Shown: in pieces, positions 42,873-50,651 of the stretch
How the letters are laid out: each line of letters begins with the position of its first letter
Numbering within the stretch: the first letter of the stretch is position 1
Assembly: GCF_003481985.1 (NCBI RefSeq)
Contig: NZ_QUMD01000024.1
Location: 1 to 54,807, forward strand
Reading direction: 5' to 3'
From: Clostridium sp. OF09-36
GTDB lineage: Bacteria; Bacillota; Clostridia; Lachnospirales; Lachnospiraceae
Length of the DNA: 54,807 nucleotides
Translations under genes and position numbers: made by a program
Notes under the pieces: model-generated
What the model was told of the DNA's origin: nothing
The model's input: the letters and a program-made list of their open reading frames with translations, nothing else
Databases searched by the model: none

Positions 42873-43676
42873 TTGAAAGATAAAATGATTCTTACATATA
42901 CAACCGCATGTCAGTATTTGCTTGATATGCTTCCAGAAGAAATATCGGAAGCTGAATTGCAAAAATACTTTATAGGAGATAGGCGTGATTATGCTTCAGT
43001 GCAAGATATTTATGAACAGTTTATCCATTCAGCACAAAACTATCAGAGCATGCCAAATATTATAAAATACGATTTACGTCGGCAACAGATTAAAGAAATC
43101 TTGTACGATTTTGATGTTAGTCGAGTTAAACAAATGGATGCTGATGCACTATATTACATATTTAGAGAAAAGTTTGGAGTAACGAGTAAAGATAGTAAGA
43201 GAAATAGTTGGTGGAAGTGGAGTAAGTCGTGTGTTGAGGCCGCCGATTTCATGAGTAATTTTACAGATACGGATGATTTTAGAAAGTTTGTATACCAATT
43301 TGATTACAATAAGCCGACTAGAATGGCCTTACCACTTTTAATCTCGACAAAGATTTCTGGCATAGGATTTGCTTTAGCATGCGACTGTTTGAAGGAGCTG
43401 GGCTTCTTAAATTATCCTAAACCGGATGTACATCTTATAGAGGTTTTTAGTCAGACCGGATTATCAAAGGCCGATCCGATTTCGGTATTTGAGTCAATAG
43501 TAGAGATGGCAGAAGTATGTAAGAAAGTTGATCCAGAGGTGACACCATATAAAATAGACAAAATAATGTGGCTTATATGCTCAGGCAGATTCTATTTGGA
43601 TGATATATCGGTTGGAAGGCATAAAGATGACTTTATAAAATATATAACTAATTGTCATAAAGATGTAGAGGTTTGA
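42873..43676 (+). CDS. HhH-GPD glycosylase-like protein
   Basis: A 267-residue protein. The region TKISGIGFALACDCLKEL (SGIG at 162-165) is a helix-hairpin-helix, and NYPKPDVHL has a conserved Asp (D185), the order of the HhH-GPD DNA-glycosylase fold. The family removes damaged or modified bases. It is the first of three co-directional genes. TTG 42873 is chosen for AGAGGAAGTGA upstream, the same style as the next gene's start. Glycosylase activity is inferred: the lysine found in some members is not clear, so it may only bind modified DNA. Confidence 0.72.
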   Translation: MKDKMILTYTTACQYLLDMLPEEISEAELQKYFIGDRRDYASVQDIYEQFIHSAQNYQSMPNIIKYDLRRQQIKEILYDFDVSRVKQMDADALYYIFREKFGVTSKDSKRNSWWKWSKSCVEAADFMSNFTDTDDFRKFVYQFDYNKPTRMALPLLISTKISGIGFALACDCLKELGFLNYPKPDVHLIEVFSQTGLSKADPISVFESIVEMAEVCKKVDPEVTPYKIDKIMWLICSGRFYLDDISVGRHKDDFIKYITNCHKDVEV

Positions 43677-43692
43677 GAAAGGTAGTGATTAT

Positions 43693-45375
43693 TTGCATGA
43701 TTTTGGATTGGGTGGATCGGAAGAATTAAGAAAAGCAATTCAGCAGCTAAACAACTTATCAAAAAAGTTAGCACCTCAGATACAGCTATGGAAGGATAAA
43801 AGTATTCAGATTTCGCGTATGTGGAAGGATGCTATAAACCCAGACATAGTAAAGAGCTTAAATATTGCAAAATTTCAAGGAAGTAATATTGCAAATCTGG
43901 CAAAGCAACTTGATGGCATTTTTCCAACATTCCAACTGTCGGATGAAATGTGGGAGTTTATAAAGGAAGCGAAAGAAAGTGAGCAGCTTTCTGAGGATGA
44001 GTTTGAGTCCAAATATGGAGAAGAAATCGAGATATGTAAAACACTAGGTGCTAATGGGTGGATTGTATCTGGGCACTCTAATCCGCGTGAAATATCCCAG
44101 TGGTACAATGCAATAATTGCAGATAACAGCGATGCGATAGTTGAATTCTTCGAAGAAGATAATGGTAGAGTCCTTGAGACTATAATCAGCGATTTAGATA
44201 AAAAGTATATTCTTCCGGCGAATAGGAATTATTTTGAAAGAGGAATAAAAGCCTTTCGAGAAAATGATTATATGACTGCAGCGATGTATTTAGTTGCATT
44301 GCTAGATGTTAGAGTAAATAAGTTAGCTGAATTTCCCAAAGTGATAAGATACTATAGTCAGAAATTTTCAGATAACGGATTTGCACATATTAAAAAAGAA
44401 CAATTTGAAGCATCGAATTCTTTTTTTATGAAACGATATTATTTTTTGGATGTTTATCCATCAATGATAGAATATTTGAGTAGGTTATTTGTAGATGGAG
44501 AGTATACCTTTGAAAGCGGTAATGAGCCTCCATATGTCAATCGCAACTGGATACTACATGGTAGGACAAGCAGAAATGTTGAAAGATATGAATGCATTCA
44601 GATATTAAATGCGTTAGATATGATAGAAGGAATTCTGGGAAAGGATAAAACAGACAAGAAAGAGGGGAAACATCCTATGACAGAAAAAGATAAAGAAAAA
44701 ATTATCAGCGAAGCAGCAAAGCTGATCGCAAACCTTCCAAATAAGAGTAATACTACAACAGGTCGCGCTGTAGGAAAAGTCTGTCCAGATATGGTAGAAA
44801 AGATTGAATTTTCGGAGTTTTTTGATATTCATAATGCGATAGTGGAAACCTTGGAACAGCAGGATATTATCCTGGATTTCAGCTCACATGATGATAAGGT
44901 GGAAGGCCTACCTTGGAATCTGGATTTTTATGTATATCACAAGGCACTCCAAAAGGCTCAGATTATTTCAGATATGCTTAGATATTTTAAGAATCCACTT
45001 GAGGAAACTGCAGTGGAGCAGCATCTTACAATATCGGCCACAGGTCGCGTTTGGTTTTCTGATTATGTTTTATGCGATGGTGGACGTGTGATAAGAAATA
45101 AAAAACAGCTTACTATTGGAAATCAGAAAGCCGCAGCAATTCTTTGCTATATCAATGACTATGTTCAATCAAAACCGGAACCAATATTAGCAACAGATGT
45201 TGGTAATTGGGATATGAATGTTACAAAGGCCAATGGAAGCAAGGAATCGTTATTTGGAGCACTAATTGGAGGGGTGGAAATCGATGGAGTCGATTTAGAT
45301 ACATTTATCCGAGAGCGTATTCCTATCGAGGATCTGGAAGTCTTCGGCGGTCATATTGAAGATGAAGAAGAATAG
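43693..45375 (+). CDS. HEPN-like protein with a second conserved domain
   Basis: A 560-residue protein with no signal or membrane segment. Helical residues 190-320 end in YVNRNWILHGR, with R284-N285 and H289, the R-N-x3-H pattern of HEPN RNases. The C-terminal domain (330-560) is not recognised. An internal ATG at 44677 has GAGGGGAAA upstream, so the C-terminal domain may also be made alone. TTG 43693 mirrors the previous gene's start (GGTAGTGATT). It is probably the effector of a defence operon. The HEPN call rests on the motif and helical context. Confidence 0.62.
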   Translation: MHDFGLGGSEELRKAIQQLNNLSKKLAPQIQLWKDKSIQISRMWKDAINPDIVKSLNIAKFQGSNIANLAKQLDGIFPTFQLSDEMWEFIKEAKESEQLSEDEFESKYGEEIEICKTLGANGWIVSGHSNPREISQWYNAIIADNSDAIVEFFEEDNGRVLETIISDLDKKYILPANRNYFERGIKAFRENDYMTAAMYLVALLDVRVNKLAEFPKVIRYYSQKFSDNGFAHIKKEQFEASNSFFMKRYYFLDVYPSMIEYLSRLFVDGEYTFESGNEPPYVNRNWILHGRTSRNVERYECIQILNALDMIEGILGKDKTDKKEGKHPMTEKDKEKIISEAAKLIANLPNKSNTTTGRAVGKVCPDMVEKIEFSEFFDIHNAIVETLEQQDIILDFSSHDDKVEGLPWNLDFYVYHKALQKAQIISDMLRYFKNPLEETAVEQHLTISATGRVWFSDYVLCDGGRVIRNKKQLTIGNQKAAAILCYINDYVQSKPEPILATDVGNWDMNVTKANGSKESLFGALIGGVEIDGVDLDTFIRERIPIEDLEVFGGHIEDEEE

Positions 45376-45401
45376 TAGCTTGTAGAAATGGAGGTATTGC
45401 A

Positions 45402-46046
45402 ATGGGGAAGATTGGCAGAAATGATCCATGTCCATGTGGAAGTGGCAAGAAATATAAACAATGTTGCTTATTAAAAGAAAATATAAGCCCTGTTCAGAAA
45501 ATTAGAGATGAAGTTAAAGCTGCAGGGTATAGTGAGGAATTATCTAATGTGCTTGTTAATCTTTATAATTACATGCATAGAAAAAATTGGTGGGGGGCAT
45601 GCCATGCGTCTTGTTCCGCATTATATGTTGCACTGAAGGAACTGGGAATGGAGCCAACATTATGTATTGGTGAAGTATACGGACAAGGTTTATACTTTGA
45701 CCATTCTTGGATTACTATTGATGATAAAATTGTAGATGTCGCAATCAGTATGACGTTGATGGGCGGAGCTCCTGCATCTGGAATAATCATTTTTGATAAG
45801 GATATCACTACTGGACATGAACCTGTTCTGAATTATGGAGTTCCGGGACGTGGATTAGAAGGCGATTCGTTAGTAGTTCAAAATACGGACTTCACAATGT
45901 TCATGGATGTATTTCCAGATGAAAAAAATGGACTCTGGGGAGTTGTGGAGGAACTATTAGGTAAAAAGATAGATCTTCCAGCTTTGAGAGAAAAGTATGC
46001 CGGTACAAAACGAACACTGATTAGAAAAGACAGTGAGGCATTCTAA
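45402..46046 (+). CDS. SEC-C zinc motif plus transglutaminase/papain-like domain protein
   Basis: A 214-residue protein. Residues 5-22 (NDPCPCGSGKKYKQCC) are a SEC-C zinc motif with C10, C12, C21 and C22. The rest has C67 and C71 in CHASCSALYVALKELG, H101 in DHSWITID and D112 in KIVDVAI: the Cys-His-Asp order of papain/transglutaminase-like enzymes. C71 with H101 and D112 is the likely triad. It is the last gene of the three-gene operon, with GGAGG upstream of ATG 45402. It could be a protease or a protein modifier. Confidence 0.72.
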   Translation: MGKIGRNDPCPCGSGKKYKQCCLLKENISPVQKIRDEVKAAGYSEELSNVLVNLYNYMHRKNWWGACHASCSALYVALKELGMEPTLCIGEVYGQGLYFDHSWITIDDKIVDVAISMTLMGGAPASGIIIFDKDITTGHEPVLNYGVPGRGLEGDSLVVQNTDFTMFMDVFPDEKNGLWGVVEELLGKKIDLPALREKYAGTKRTLIRKDSEAF

Positions 46047-46067
46047 TGCAGCTTTTATATTTTGAAA

Positions 46068-46096
46068 TTGACAACAGAACAAATGTTCTGTATAAT
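46068..46096 (+). promoter_or_regulatory. Consensus promoter with SOS (LexA/DinR) box
   Basis: TTGACA (46068-46073), 17 bases, TATAAT (46091-46096). The spacer holds GAACAAATGTTC (within the CAGAACA/TGTTCTG dyad, 46075-46090), matching the Gram-positive SOS box GAAC-N4-GTTC. LexA would cover the promoter until DNA damage. The following genes are small and unrecognised. Confidence 0.72.
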
Positions 46097-46098
46097 AA

Positions 46099-46131
46099 CT
46101 CTAGGTTCGCTACCTAGGGTTTTTATATTTT
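46099..46131 (+). terminator. 5'-end hairpin/terminator after the SOS promoter
   Basis: CTCTAGGT (46099-46106), loop TCGCT, ACCTAGGG (46112-46119), then TTTTTATATTTT. It starts about where SOS-promoter transcription would, so it could end upstream readthrough from the defence operon or, if the RNA starts before it, cap or attenuate the new transcript. Confidence 0.6.
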
Positions 46132-46180
46132 GTTAAACAGGCCGATCAATATTAATCCCGGTATTGGAGGTGTGATTGAC

Positions 46181-46441
46181 ATGGAACTGGAGGAATGCAT
46201 CAAGGATAACTTTGATGAGTCACTTCGTGTGTATATTCAGTCTCAAGAATATACCCGACTAAAGCAGCAGGAGGATAGGCTGTTATCATATTTGCAAGCA
46301 GGATTAAGTGATATACAGAAGCAGCAGCTTACAGCATACTTGGACGCAGCTACGGAAGTAAATAGCGCATTAGCGTCTGAGGCATACGTGCATGGTGTTG
46401 TTGATGGTATTGCTTTACGAGAAAAGGTAACAGCAAAATAG
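46181..46441 (+). CDS. Small helical hypothetical protein (86 aa)
   Basis: An acidic, Gln/Leu-rich helical protein (KQQEDRLLSYLQAGLSDIQ, then SALASEAYVHGVVDGIALRE). The end motif resembles small proteins of Firmicutes prophages that carry a helical pair ending in 'A..Y..G..DG..L'. ATG 46181 has GGAGGTGTG upstream. First gene after the SOS promoter. Confidence 0.62.
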   Translation: MELEECIKDNFDESLRVYIQSQEYTRLKQQEDRLLSYLQAGLSDIQKQQLTAYLDAATEVNSALASEAYVHGVVDGIALREKVTAK

Positions 46442-46504
46442 GTTGTAAGGATGACTAGCTTTGATTTCCCTTTGAGCTGGCCTTTTCTTTGGTAGGAGGC
46501 ATTT

Positions 46505-46759
46505 ATGGCAGCAGGATATAAAGTCGGCGATAAGGCCTATATTATAGAAAGTAATAGAATAGTCAGGGAATGCACAGTGGTGCGCCCGGCTGGAAATTTG
46601 ATTATTATAAGATTTGAAAATGGCGGTGGGATCCAGGTAAACAAGAACAGGTTGTTTGCCACAAAAGAAGCTGCAGAAGATAGCATACCAAAGGCTAAGC
46701 CAAAGCCGGTGGTAGCACAGCAGCGAGGGTATCGCTCACCTTATGATTATTGGCATTAA
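46505..46759 (+). CDS. Small KOW/Tudor-like hypothetical protein (84 aa)
   Basis: The first 55 residues (YKVGDKAYIIESNRIVRECT, then LIIIRFENGGGIQVNKNRLF) look like a small five-stranded barrel, as in KOW or Tudor-like domains; the tail is Lys/Pro-rich. Common in Clostridia mobile elements; function unknown. GTAGGAGG precedes it and a terminator follows. Confidence 0.65.
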   Translation: MAAGYKVGDKAYIIESNRIVRECTVVRPAGNLIIIRFENGGGIQVNKNRLFATKEAAEDSIPKAKPKPVVAQQRGYRSPYDYWH

Positions 46760-46762
46760 AAT

Positions 46763-46812
46763 AAGCTAGTGAATTCCGATTTGGTTTTCACTAGCTTTCT
46801 GCTTTTTTGTAT
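46763..46812. terminator. Bidirectional intrinsic terminator
   Basis: AAGCTAGTGAA (46763-46773) pairs perfectly with TTCACTAGCTT (46787-46797), with T-rich sequence after it on the plus strand and A-rich before it. It lies between convergent genes and serves both. Confidence 0.85.
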
Positions 46813-46813
46813 T

Positions 46814-47071
46814 CTATTTTTCATAGGCTTCTTCTCTAGAATAGCCTCGTTCAATACCAGCATCATATGATGCCTCGGCAAGACAGGCATATTCATCTGA
46901 TAAATGATTGAGGAGACTGGTAAAGTATGCCTTCATGTGGCCCGGCAACTGCTCTCGAAAGAGCTCAATTTCCTCATTGTTTCGCGTGTGCATAGCCTGG
47001 TATTGGCCTGACTGGGTGAAGGACTGCATGTCCTCGTCGTAGTGATCCATAGAGTCATTATATTTAAGCAT
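46814..47071 (-). CDS. Small hypothetical protein, minus strand (85 aa)
   Basis: A helical, Asp/Glu-rich protein with a 'LSDEYACLAEASYDAGIERGYS' region, of which ASYDAGIERGYS is similar to the end of the small protein at 46181 (A-x-Y-x-x-G-x-x-x-G). GGAGGTATAACC precedes the start on the minus strand. Last gene of the lysogeny block; unrecognised. Confidence 0.6.
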   Translation of the reverse strand: MLKYNDSMDHYDEDMQSFTQSGQYQAMHTRNNEEIELFREQLPGHMKAYFTSLLNHLSDEYACLAEASYDAGIERGYSREEAYEK

Positions 47072-47106
47072 GGTTATACCTCCGTTGCAAAATCTTAAGT
47101 TTACAG

Positions 47107-47451
47107 TTACATAGCTAATATAAGATTTGCATCATCGGTGTTGCCTCTATGGAAGCGGGGTACCAGGTAAATCTTGCGTGTTAATCCTGAGTGTTCCAGG
47201 AACGCATTCACGATATGCTTTAAATCCTGCGTATCGCACAAATTGAGATCATAGTGAATTGCAGCGGTAACAACATAGTCTCTCGGATCAATACCAAGAA
47301 CTGTTTCAAATGCATTAAGAAGTGCACGCAGGAACTTCTCATAGATGTCGTCTACGATTTCACTTATCATTTTTGCTATTCCACCAGTACCGGCAAATAA
47401 CTCGATTGTTTTAGTTGTATCTGATTCACAGTTGCGCTTAATGATTTGCAT
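47107..47451 (-). CDS. Hypothetical protein, lysogeny block (114 aa)
   Basis: An alpha/beta protein with IELFAGTGGIAKMISEIVDD near the start and a hydrophilic end. The 'FAGTGG' run recalls methylase motif I but nothing else of a methylase is present. AAAGGAGG lies at optimal distance from ATG 47451. It probably shares a transcript with the protease and repressor. Confidence 0.65.
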   Translation of the reverse strand: MQIIKRNCESDTTKTIELFAGTGGIAKMISEIVDDIYEKFLRALLNAFETVLGIDPRDYVVTAAIHYDLNLCDTQDLKHIVNAFLEHSGLTRKIYLVPRFHRGNTDDANLILAM

Positions 47452-47509
47452 ATCGTATCTCCTCCTTTCTCGTAAGTTTTCTATGAAAATTATAACATCA
47501 TATTCATTT

Positions 47510-48112
47510 TTATGCTGCACCAAACAGTGACATCAATTGTGTTTCATGTTCAGTGTAGTAAGGGCTGCAGCTTAACCACTTGACGTAGCGTTCAAGGCAG
47601 TAGCCGGACATCTCCCATGAGACATGGAAAGTGCGGCATAAGTCATCCTGGTTTGCGCATGCATAGTAGTCAATCATCGGCGGTGGCGCAAGGCTGTATG
47701 CCGCATAAAAGTTGGCTTCTGATTCCTTGTAATTGTCAGGCTTATCAATGTCCTCATCCAGGTGGCCAAGCCTTATATGTCCGATTTCGTGCATGATTGT
47801 AAAATGCACGCGACTGTCGTCAATATCGCTGGAATCATTGTAATAAATATTGTAGGTGTACATACCAGTTTCCTGGTTGTGATCTAGCTCGGAACAACCG
47901 TCCTTGCTAATACAGTGACACTCGATTCTTTTTTCCACTGGAAGAGAAGAATATGGTACCACATTGTAATGTAATGTCTCGGCAATATCGAATGCGTTGA
48001 GTGGGAATGTATGTACATCACATTATTCAAACATATCGATAATGTCAGCCTTAATTTCCTCATAGCGCTCGTTGGCTAGGCGGACGCCTCTGTGCTGTCG
48101 CAAGATAATCAA
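47510..48112 (-). pseudogene. ImmA/IrrE-type metallopeptidase interrupted by a stop
   Basis: The zinc motif HEIGH (in MHEIGHIRLGH) and a downstream EANFYAAY mark an ImmA/IrrE protease, which cleaves the phage repressor on damage. The same frame runs upstream from TTG 48112 (RLANERYEEIKADIIDMFE), but TAA at 48023-48025 cuts it; Lys (AAA) is expected there. GTG at 47962 might start a shorter protein lacking the first about 50 residues. It lies directly downstream of the repressor, the normal pairing. Confidence 0.75.
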
Positions 48113-48132
48113 TACTTTTGTTCTATCCTTTC

Positions 48133-48465
48133 CTAGTTCTCGTCGGACTCAAGTAAAGCATTGATAAGTTCACGTCTCTGTTTTGGAGACATCTGAGATG
48201 CGTTTCTAGCAATCAGTCTGTGAATCTGATAGTATTCGGATTCAAAGTCACCGGTGCCGGAACCTTCCCCGTTTAATAGGAAATCAGTGGTTGTGTGAAG
48301 GGCAGTGGCAATATTAGCCAGAGTAGTTCCCTTTGGAACACGATCGCCTTTGATATAACGAGACATAGACACTTCAGTGATGCCAGCCTTATCTGCGAGC
48401 TCTCTTTGAGTCATGTTATATTGTGTCAATAATTCAGCGATTCGACCTCCTAAGTTTTGTGCCAT
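48133..48465 (-). CDS. XRE-family phage repressor (CI-like)
   Basis: A 110-residue repressor: a helix-turn-helix (QRELADKAGITEVSMSRYIK) and a C-terminal helical tail (SPKQRRELINALLE). It likely binds the TTACCAT-type sites to its right and keeps the early operon off; the ImmA-like protease would remove it. ATG 48465 has GAGGAAA upstream. Confidence 0.88.
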   Translation of the reverse strand: MAQNLGGRIAELLTQYNMTQRELADKAGITEVSMSRYIKGDRVPKGTTLANIATALHTTTDFLLNGEGSGTGDFESEYYQIHRLIARNASQMSPKQRRELINALLESDEN

Positions 48466-48776
48466 TTGGTTTTCCTCATTTCTAATTAAGATTTGCATAT
48501 GCTCTGCGTTGCTTTAAGGCGCTGCGTCTGGGCATTGTGCAGTGTTTGTTTTTTTCATCATTTTTTGTGGGCTTAAAAAATTATTATTCACTCCGCACTC
48601 TTCTTATACAATATTGTGCCCTAACTTACCATTTTTATAAACACTGGTTTGTTGCTCGCATGACTGTCCATGTCGTCTCGCACTACAGAATTCCAGCAAA
48701 TTCAGTATTTCTTTGCTTTTTTTCGTAGTATATTATTTTTAAATTCATTTTTATATGAATCACTGAATTTACTAAA

Positions 48777-48805
48777 AGTATAACGCGACTTACCGAAAAT
48801 GTCAA
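48777..48805 (-). promoter_or_regulatory. Repressor promoter (leftward)
   Basis: Minus strand: TTGACA (48805-48800), 17 bases, TATACT (48782-48777). A GGTAAGT half-site lies in the spacer, so the repressor may control its own gene. The leader to the repressor start is about 300 bases. Confidence 0.72.
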
Positions 48806-48881
48806 TAGAAAATAAATTTTTGGAAAGTTTTTTGTGGCTGAAAGCCTTGATTTTACTAGACTTATTAGATTTCAAGGTAAA

Positions 48882-48920
48882 ACAAATGGTAAAATAAGTG
48901 TTGACAACTTACCATTTGTT
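48882..48920. promoter_or_regulatory. Operator over the early promoter
   Basis: AACAAATGGTAA (48881-48892) and TTACCATTTGTT (48909-48920) are exact inverted copies of 12 bases with a 16-base centre. The right half lies between the -35 and -10 of the rightward promoter and the left half just upstream of it. Very likely the repressor and Cro site. Confidence 0.8.
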
Positions 48921-48929
48921 ATATAGAAT
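48901..48929 (+). promoter_or_regulatory. Early (cro) promoter, rightward
   Basis: TTGACA (48901-48906), 17 bases, TAGAAT (48924-48929). It overlaps the operator and drives the cro-like gene and the early replication genes. Confidence 0.75.
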
Positions 48930-48963
48930 AGGCTCATAACTTAAACAAACGGGAGGTGAGATG

Positions 48964-49206
48964 ATGAATGTTCGATTACTTAAAGCCAAGCGCGTCGAAC
49001 GCAATGTCAAACAAAAAGACCTGGCTGCTGTACTCGGTATTACCGAGAAGGCCATGTGTCAAAAAGAATGTAGCGAAGTGAATAAGTTCAAAGCTGAGGA
49101 GATGGTTGAAATCGTCAAGGCACTTAACTTATCATTTCCAGAATTCGATGCAATTTTTTTTGATCACGAGCTTACCAAATGTTTAAGACGAAACATTAAA
49201 ACTTAA
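48964..49206 (+). CDS. Cro-like XRE regulator
   Basis: An 80-residue helix-turn-helix protein (VRLLKAKRVERNVKQKDLAA, then VLGITEKAMCQKE and a helical end). It is first in the early operon, divergent to the repressor, as Cro proteins are. GGGAGGTGAG precedes two ATG codons (48961, 48964); 48964 has better spacing. Another TTACCA-type site lies at its 3' end near 49175 and a GGTAA site at 49212. Confidence 0.82.
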   Translation: MNVRLLKAKRVERNVKQKDLAAVLGITEKAMCQKECSEVNKFKAEEMVEIVKALNLSFPEFDAIFFDHELTKCLRRNIKT

Positions 49207-49341
49207 ACAAAATGGTAACACAACGGTAAAGAATAAGGAATACAATCAACCGGTGCCCTGGAAAGCTAATGGATGATGAACATTCCAAATCTGGTTAGAG
49301 TCAGTATAGCACACTGGCTCTGGAAAGGAAAGAAGATTTTT

Positions 49342-49899
49342 ATGGATAAGATTTTTATTTGCTCTCCATATAGAGGAGACGAGAAAAAGAACCTTGAGAA
49401 TGTAAAACGATATTGCAGAGATGCTGCTTACGACGGTATTCCGATTGCACCACATTTATACTTCACACAGTTTCTGGATGAGAAGTATGACCGCTATAAG
49501 GGAATGCGCTGGGGCAAAGCACTGCTCGCAGAATGTAAAGAGATGCGTGTTTATGCGGATGAGGTGTCCGAGGGCATGATCGAAGAAATCCAGGAAGCTC
49601 GTAAGCGTAAGATTCCTATCAAATTCTTCAACTCTGATATGGAAGAAATCAAGTACGATGCTCTGATCATCAACAATCGTATCGGCATCGGATATAAGCA
49701 GATTATTGAAGATACGGTAAATCCCGGCGGTAGCAGACATATCTGTCCATACGCAGGACAGTGTGAAAAGAGCTGCGCGAAGGCCTCGGAAAAGAGTGAG
49801 CCAGTTGTGAGCAAGCCAGAAGATAAGCTAGTAACTGTAAACACCAAAGGAAGTGATTGGAGATCAAAACTCCTTGCTCATTTCTATCGTGGACATTAA
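49342..49899 (+). CDS. DUF4406-like (deoxyribosyltransferase-fold) protein
   Basis: A 185-residue protein. The first 100 residues (DKIFICSPYRGDEKKNLENV, then IPIAPHLYFTQFLDE and MRWGKALLAECKEMRVYAD) match the DUF4406 fold, related to nucleoside deoxyribosyltransferases. A Cys-rich end follows (HICPYAGQCEKSC). Probably nucleotide-related; common at this spot in Clostridia prophages. GGAAAGGAAAGAAG precedes ATG 49342. Confidence 0.78.
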   Translation: MDKIFICSPYRGDEKKNLENVKRYCRDAAYDGIPIAPHLYFTQFLDEKYDRYKGMRWGKALLAECKEMRVYADEVSEGMIEEIQEARKRKIPIKFFNSDMEEIKYDALIINNRIGIGYKQIIEDTVNPGGSRHICPYAGQCEKSCAKASEKSEPVVSKPEDKLVTVNTKGSDWRSKLLAHFYRGH

Positions 49900-49910
49900 G
49901 GAGGTAGCGT

Positions 49911-50282
49911 ATGACACCAATTGAAGCAATTAACAATGTAGCCAAAGCATACCAGGATTTAGCAGTGGTGCTTATGGCAGTAGCAGATAAAACAATCGGA
50001 GTTCCAGTAGCGCAGGCTATGACAGTAGATGCTGATAAACCGGTAGAGGAACCAAAGAAGGAAGCACCAAAGGCAGCTAAAGCCAAGGCCGAGAAGCCTG
50101 CAAAGGGGCCGGAGGAAGTTATCACCATCGAGCAGGTGAGAGCAGTGCTTGCAGAAAAGAGTCAGGACGGATTTACAGCGCAGGTGAAGGAACTTCTTGA
50201 GAGCTTCGATGCAAATAAATTGTCCGCAGTCAAGCCGGAAGATTATAAGGACCTGATGGCTGCAGCGCAGGATATTAAGTAG
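49911..50282 (+). CDS. Small phage accessory protein with Ala/Lys/Pro-rich linker
   Basis: A 123-residue protein: an N-terminal helix (TPIEAINNVAKAYQDLAVVL), an Ala/Lys/Pro/Glu linker (about 45-65) and a C-terminal helical motif (EQVRAVLAEKSQDGFTAQVK) common in Clostridia phages. Not an obvious antitoxin, although it lies directly before a MazF-like gene. Function unknown. Confidence 0.68.
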   Translation: MTPIEAINNVAKAYQDLAVVLMAVADKTIGVPVAQAMTVDADKPVEEPKKEAPKAAKAKAEKPAKGPEEVITIEQVRAVLAEKSQDGFTAQVKELLESFDANKLSAVKPEDYKDLMAAAQDIK

Positions 50283-50292
50283 GAGGTGCGGC

Positions 50293-50651
50293 ATGGTGAT
50301 TTTAAGAGAGGCGATATCGTATTCGTCGACAATCCAATCAAAAAGCCACATGGCCATGTAGTCTGTGGTAATCACCCTGCTGTGGTGATTCAGAACCAGG
50401 TAGGAAATGACCATTCAGGGAATCTGATTGTAGCGTACCTTACTTCACAGCTTAAGAAGTTGGAACTTCCAACACATATTGTGTTACAGCATTATTCCGG
50501 ACTTCGTAAGGTATCCGTTCTTCAGGCAGAGCAGCTTGCCACTATTGATAAAGGTGATGTGATTTCAGTGACCGACCATCTGACCGACGCTGATATGGCC
50601 AGGGTAGATCAGGCACTTCTTGCATCACTTGGATTGGAGGTGAGTGCCTAA
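50293..50651 (+). CDS. PemK/MazF-like protein (frameshifted near start)
   Basis: The body (FKRGDIVFVDNP, NHPAVVIQNQVGND, GNLIVAYLTSQLKK, SVLQAEQLATIDK) is a MazF/PemK RNase fold. AGGAGGTG points to ATG 50293, but the body lies one frame over; adding one G at 50298 (ATG GTG GAT TTT) joins them into 119 residues. The in-frame GTG 50286 touches its ribosome site and is a poor start. No MazE-like partner is visible; phage PemK-like proteins sometimes lack one. Confidence 0.72.

Larger units (their letters stand above)
48466..48963. promoter_or_regulatory. Divergent lysogeny control region
   Basis: About 500 bases without a gene. It holds the repressor promoter (minus) and the cro/early promoter (plus). 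ACTTACC-type half-sites occur near 48622, 48788 and 48907, and GGTAA half-sites near 48888. The part 48500-48770 is AT-rich leader for the repressor transcript and shows no convincing gene. Confidence 0.65.

Noticed and set aside
47107..47451. DNA methylase suggested by FAGTGG
   Set aside because: No other methylase motif, and length of 114 residues is far too short.
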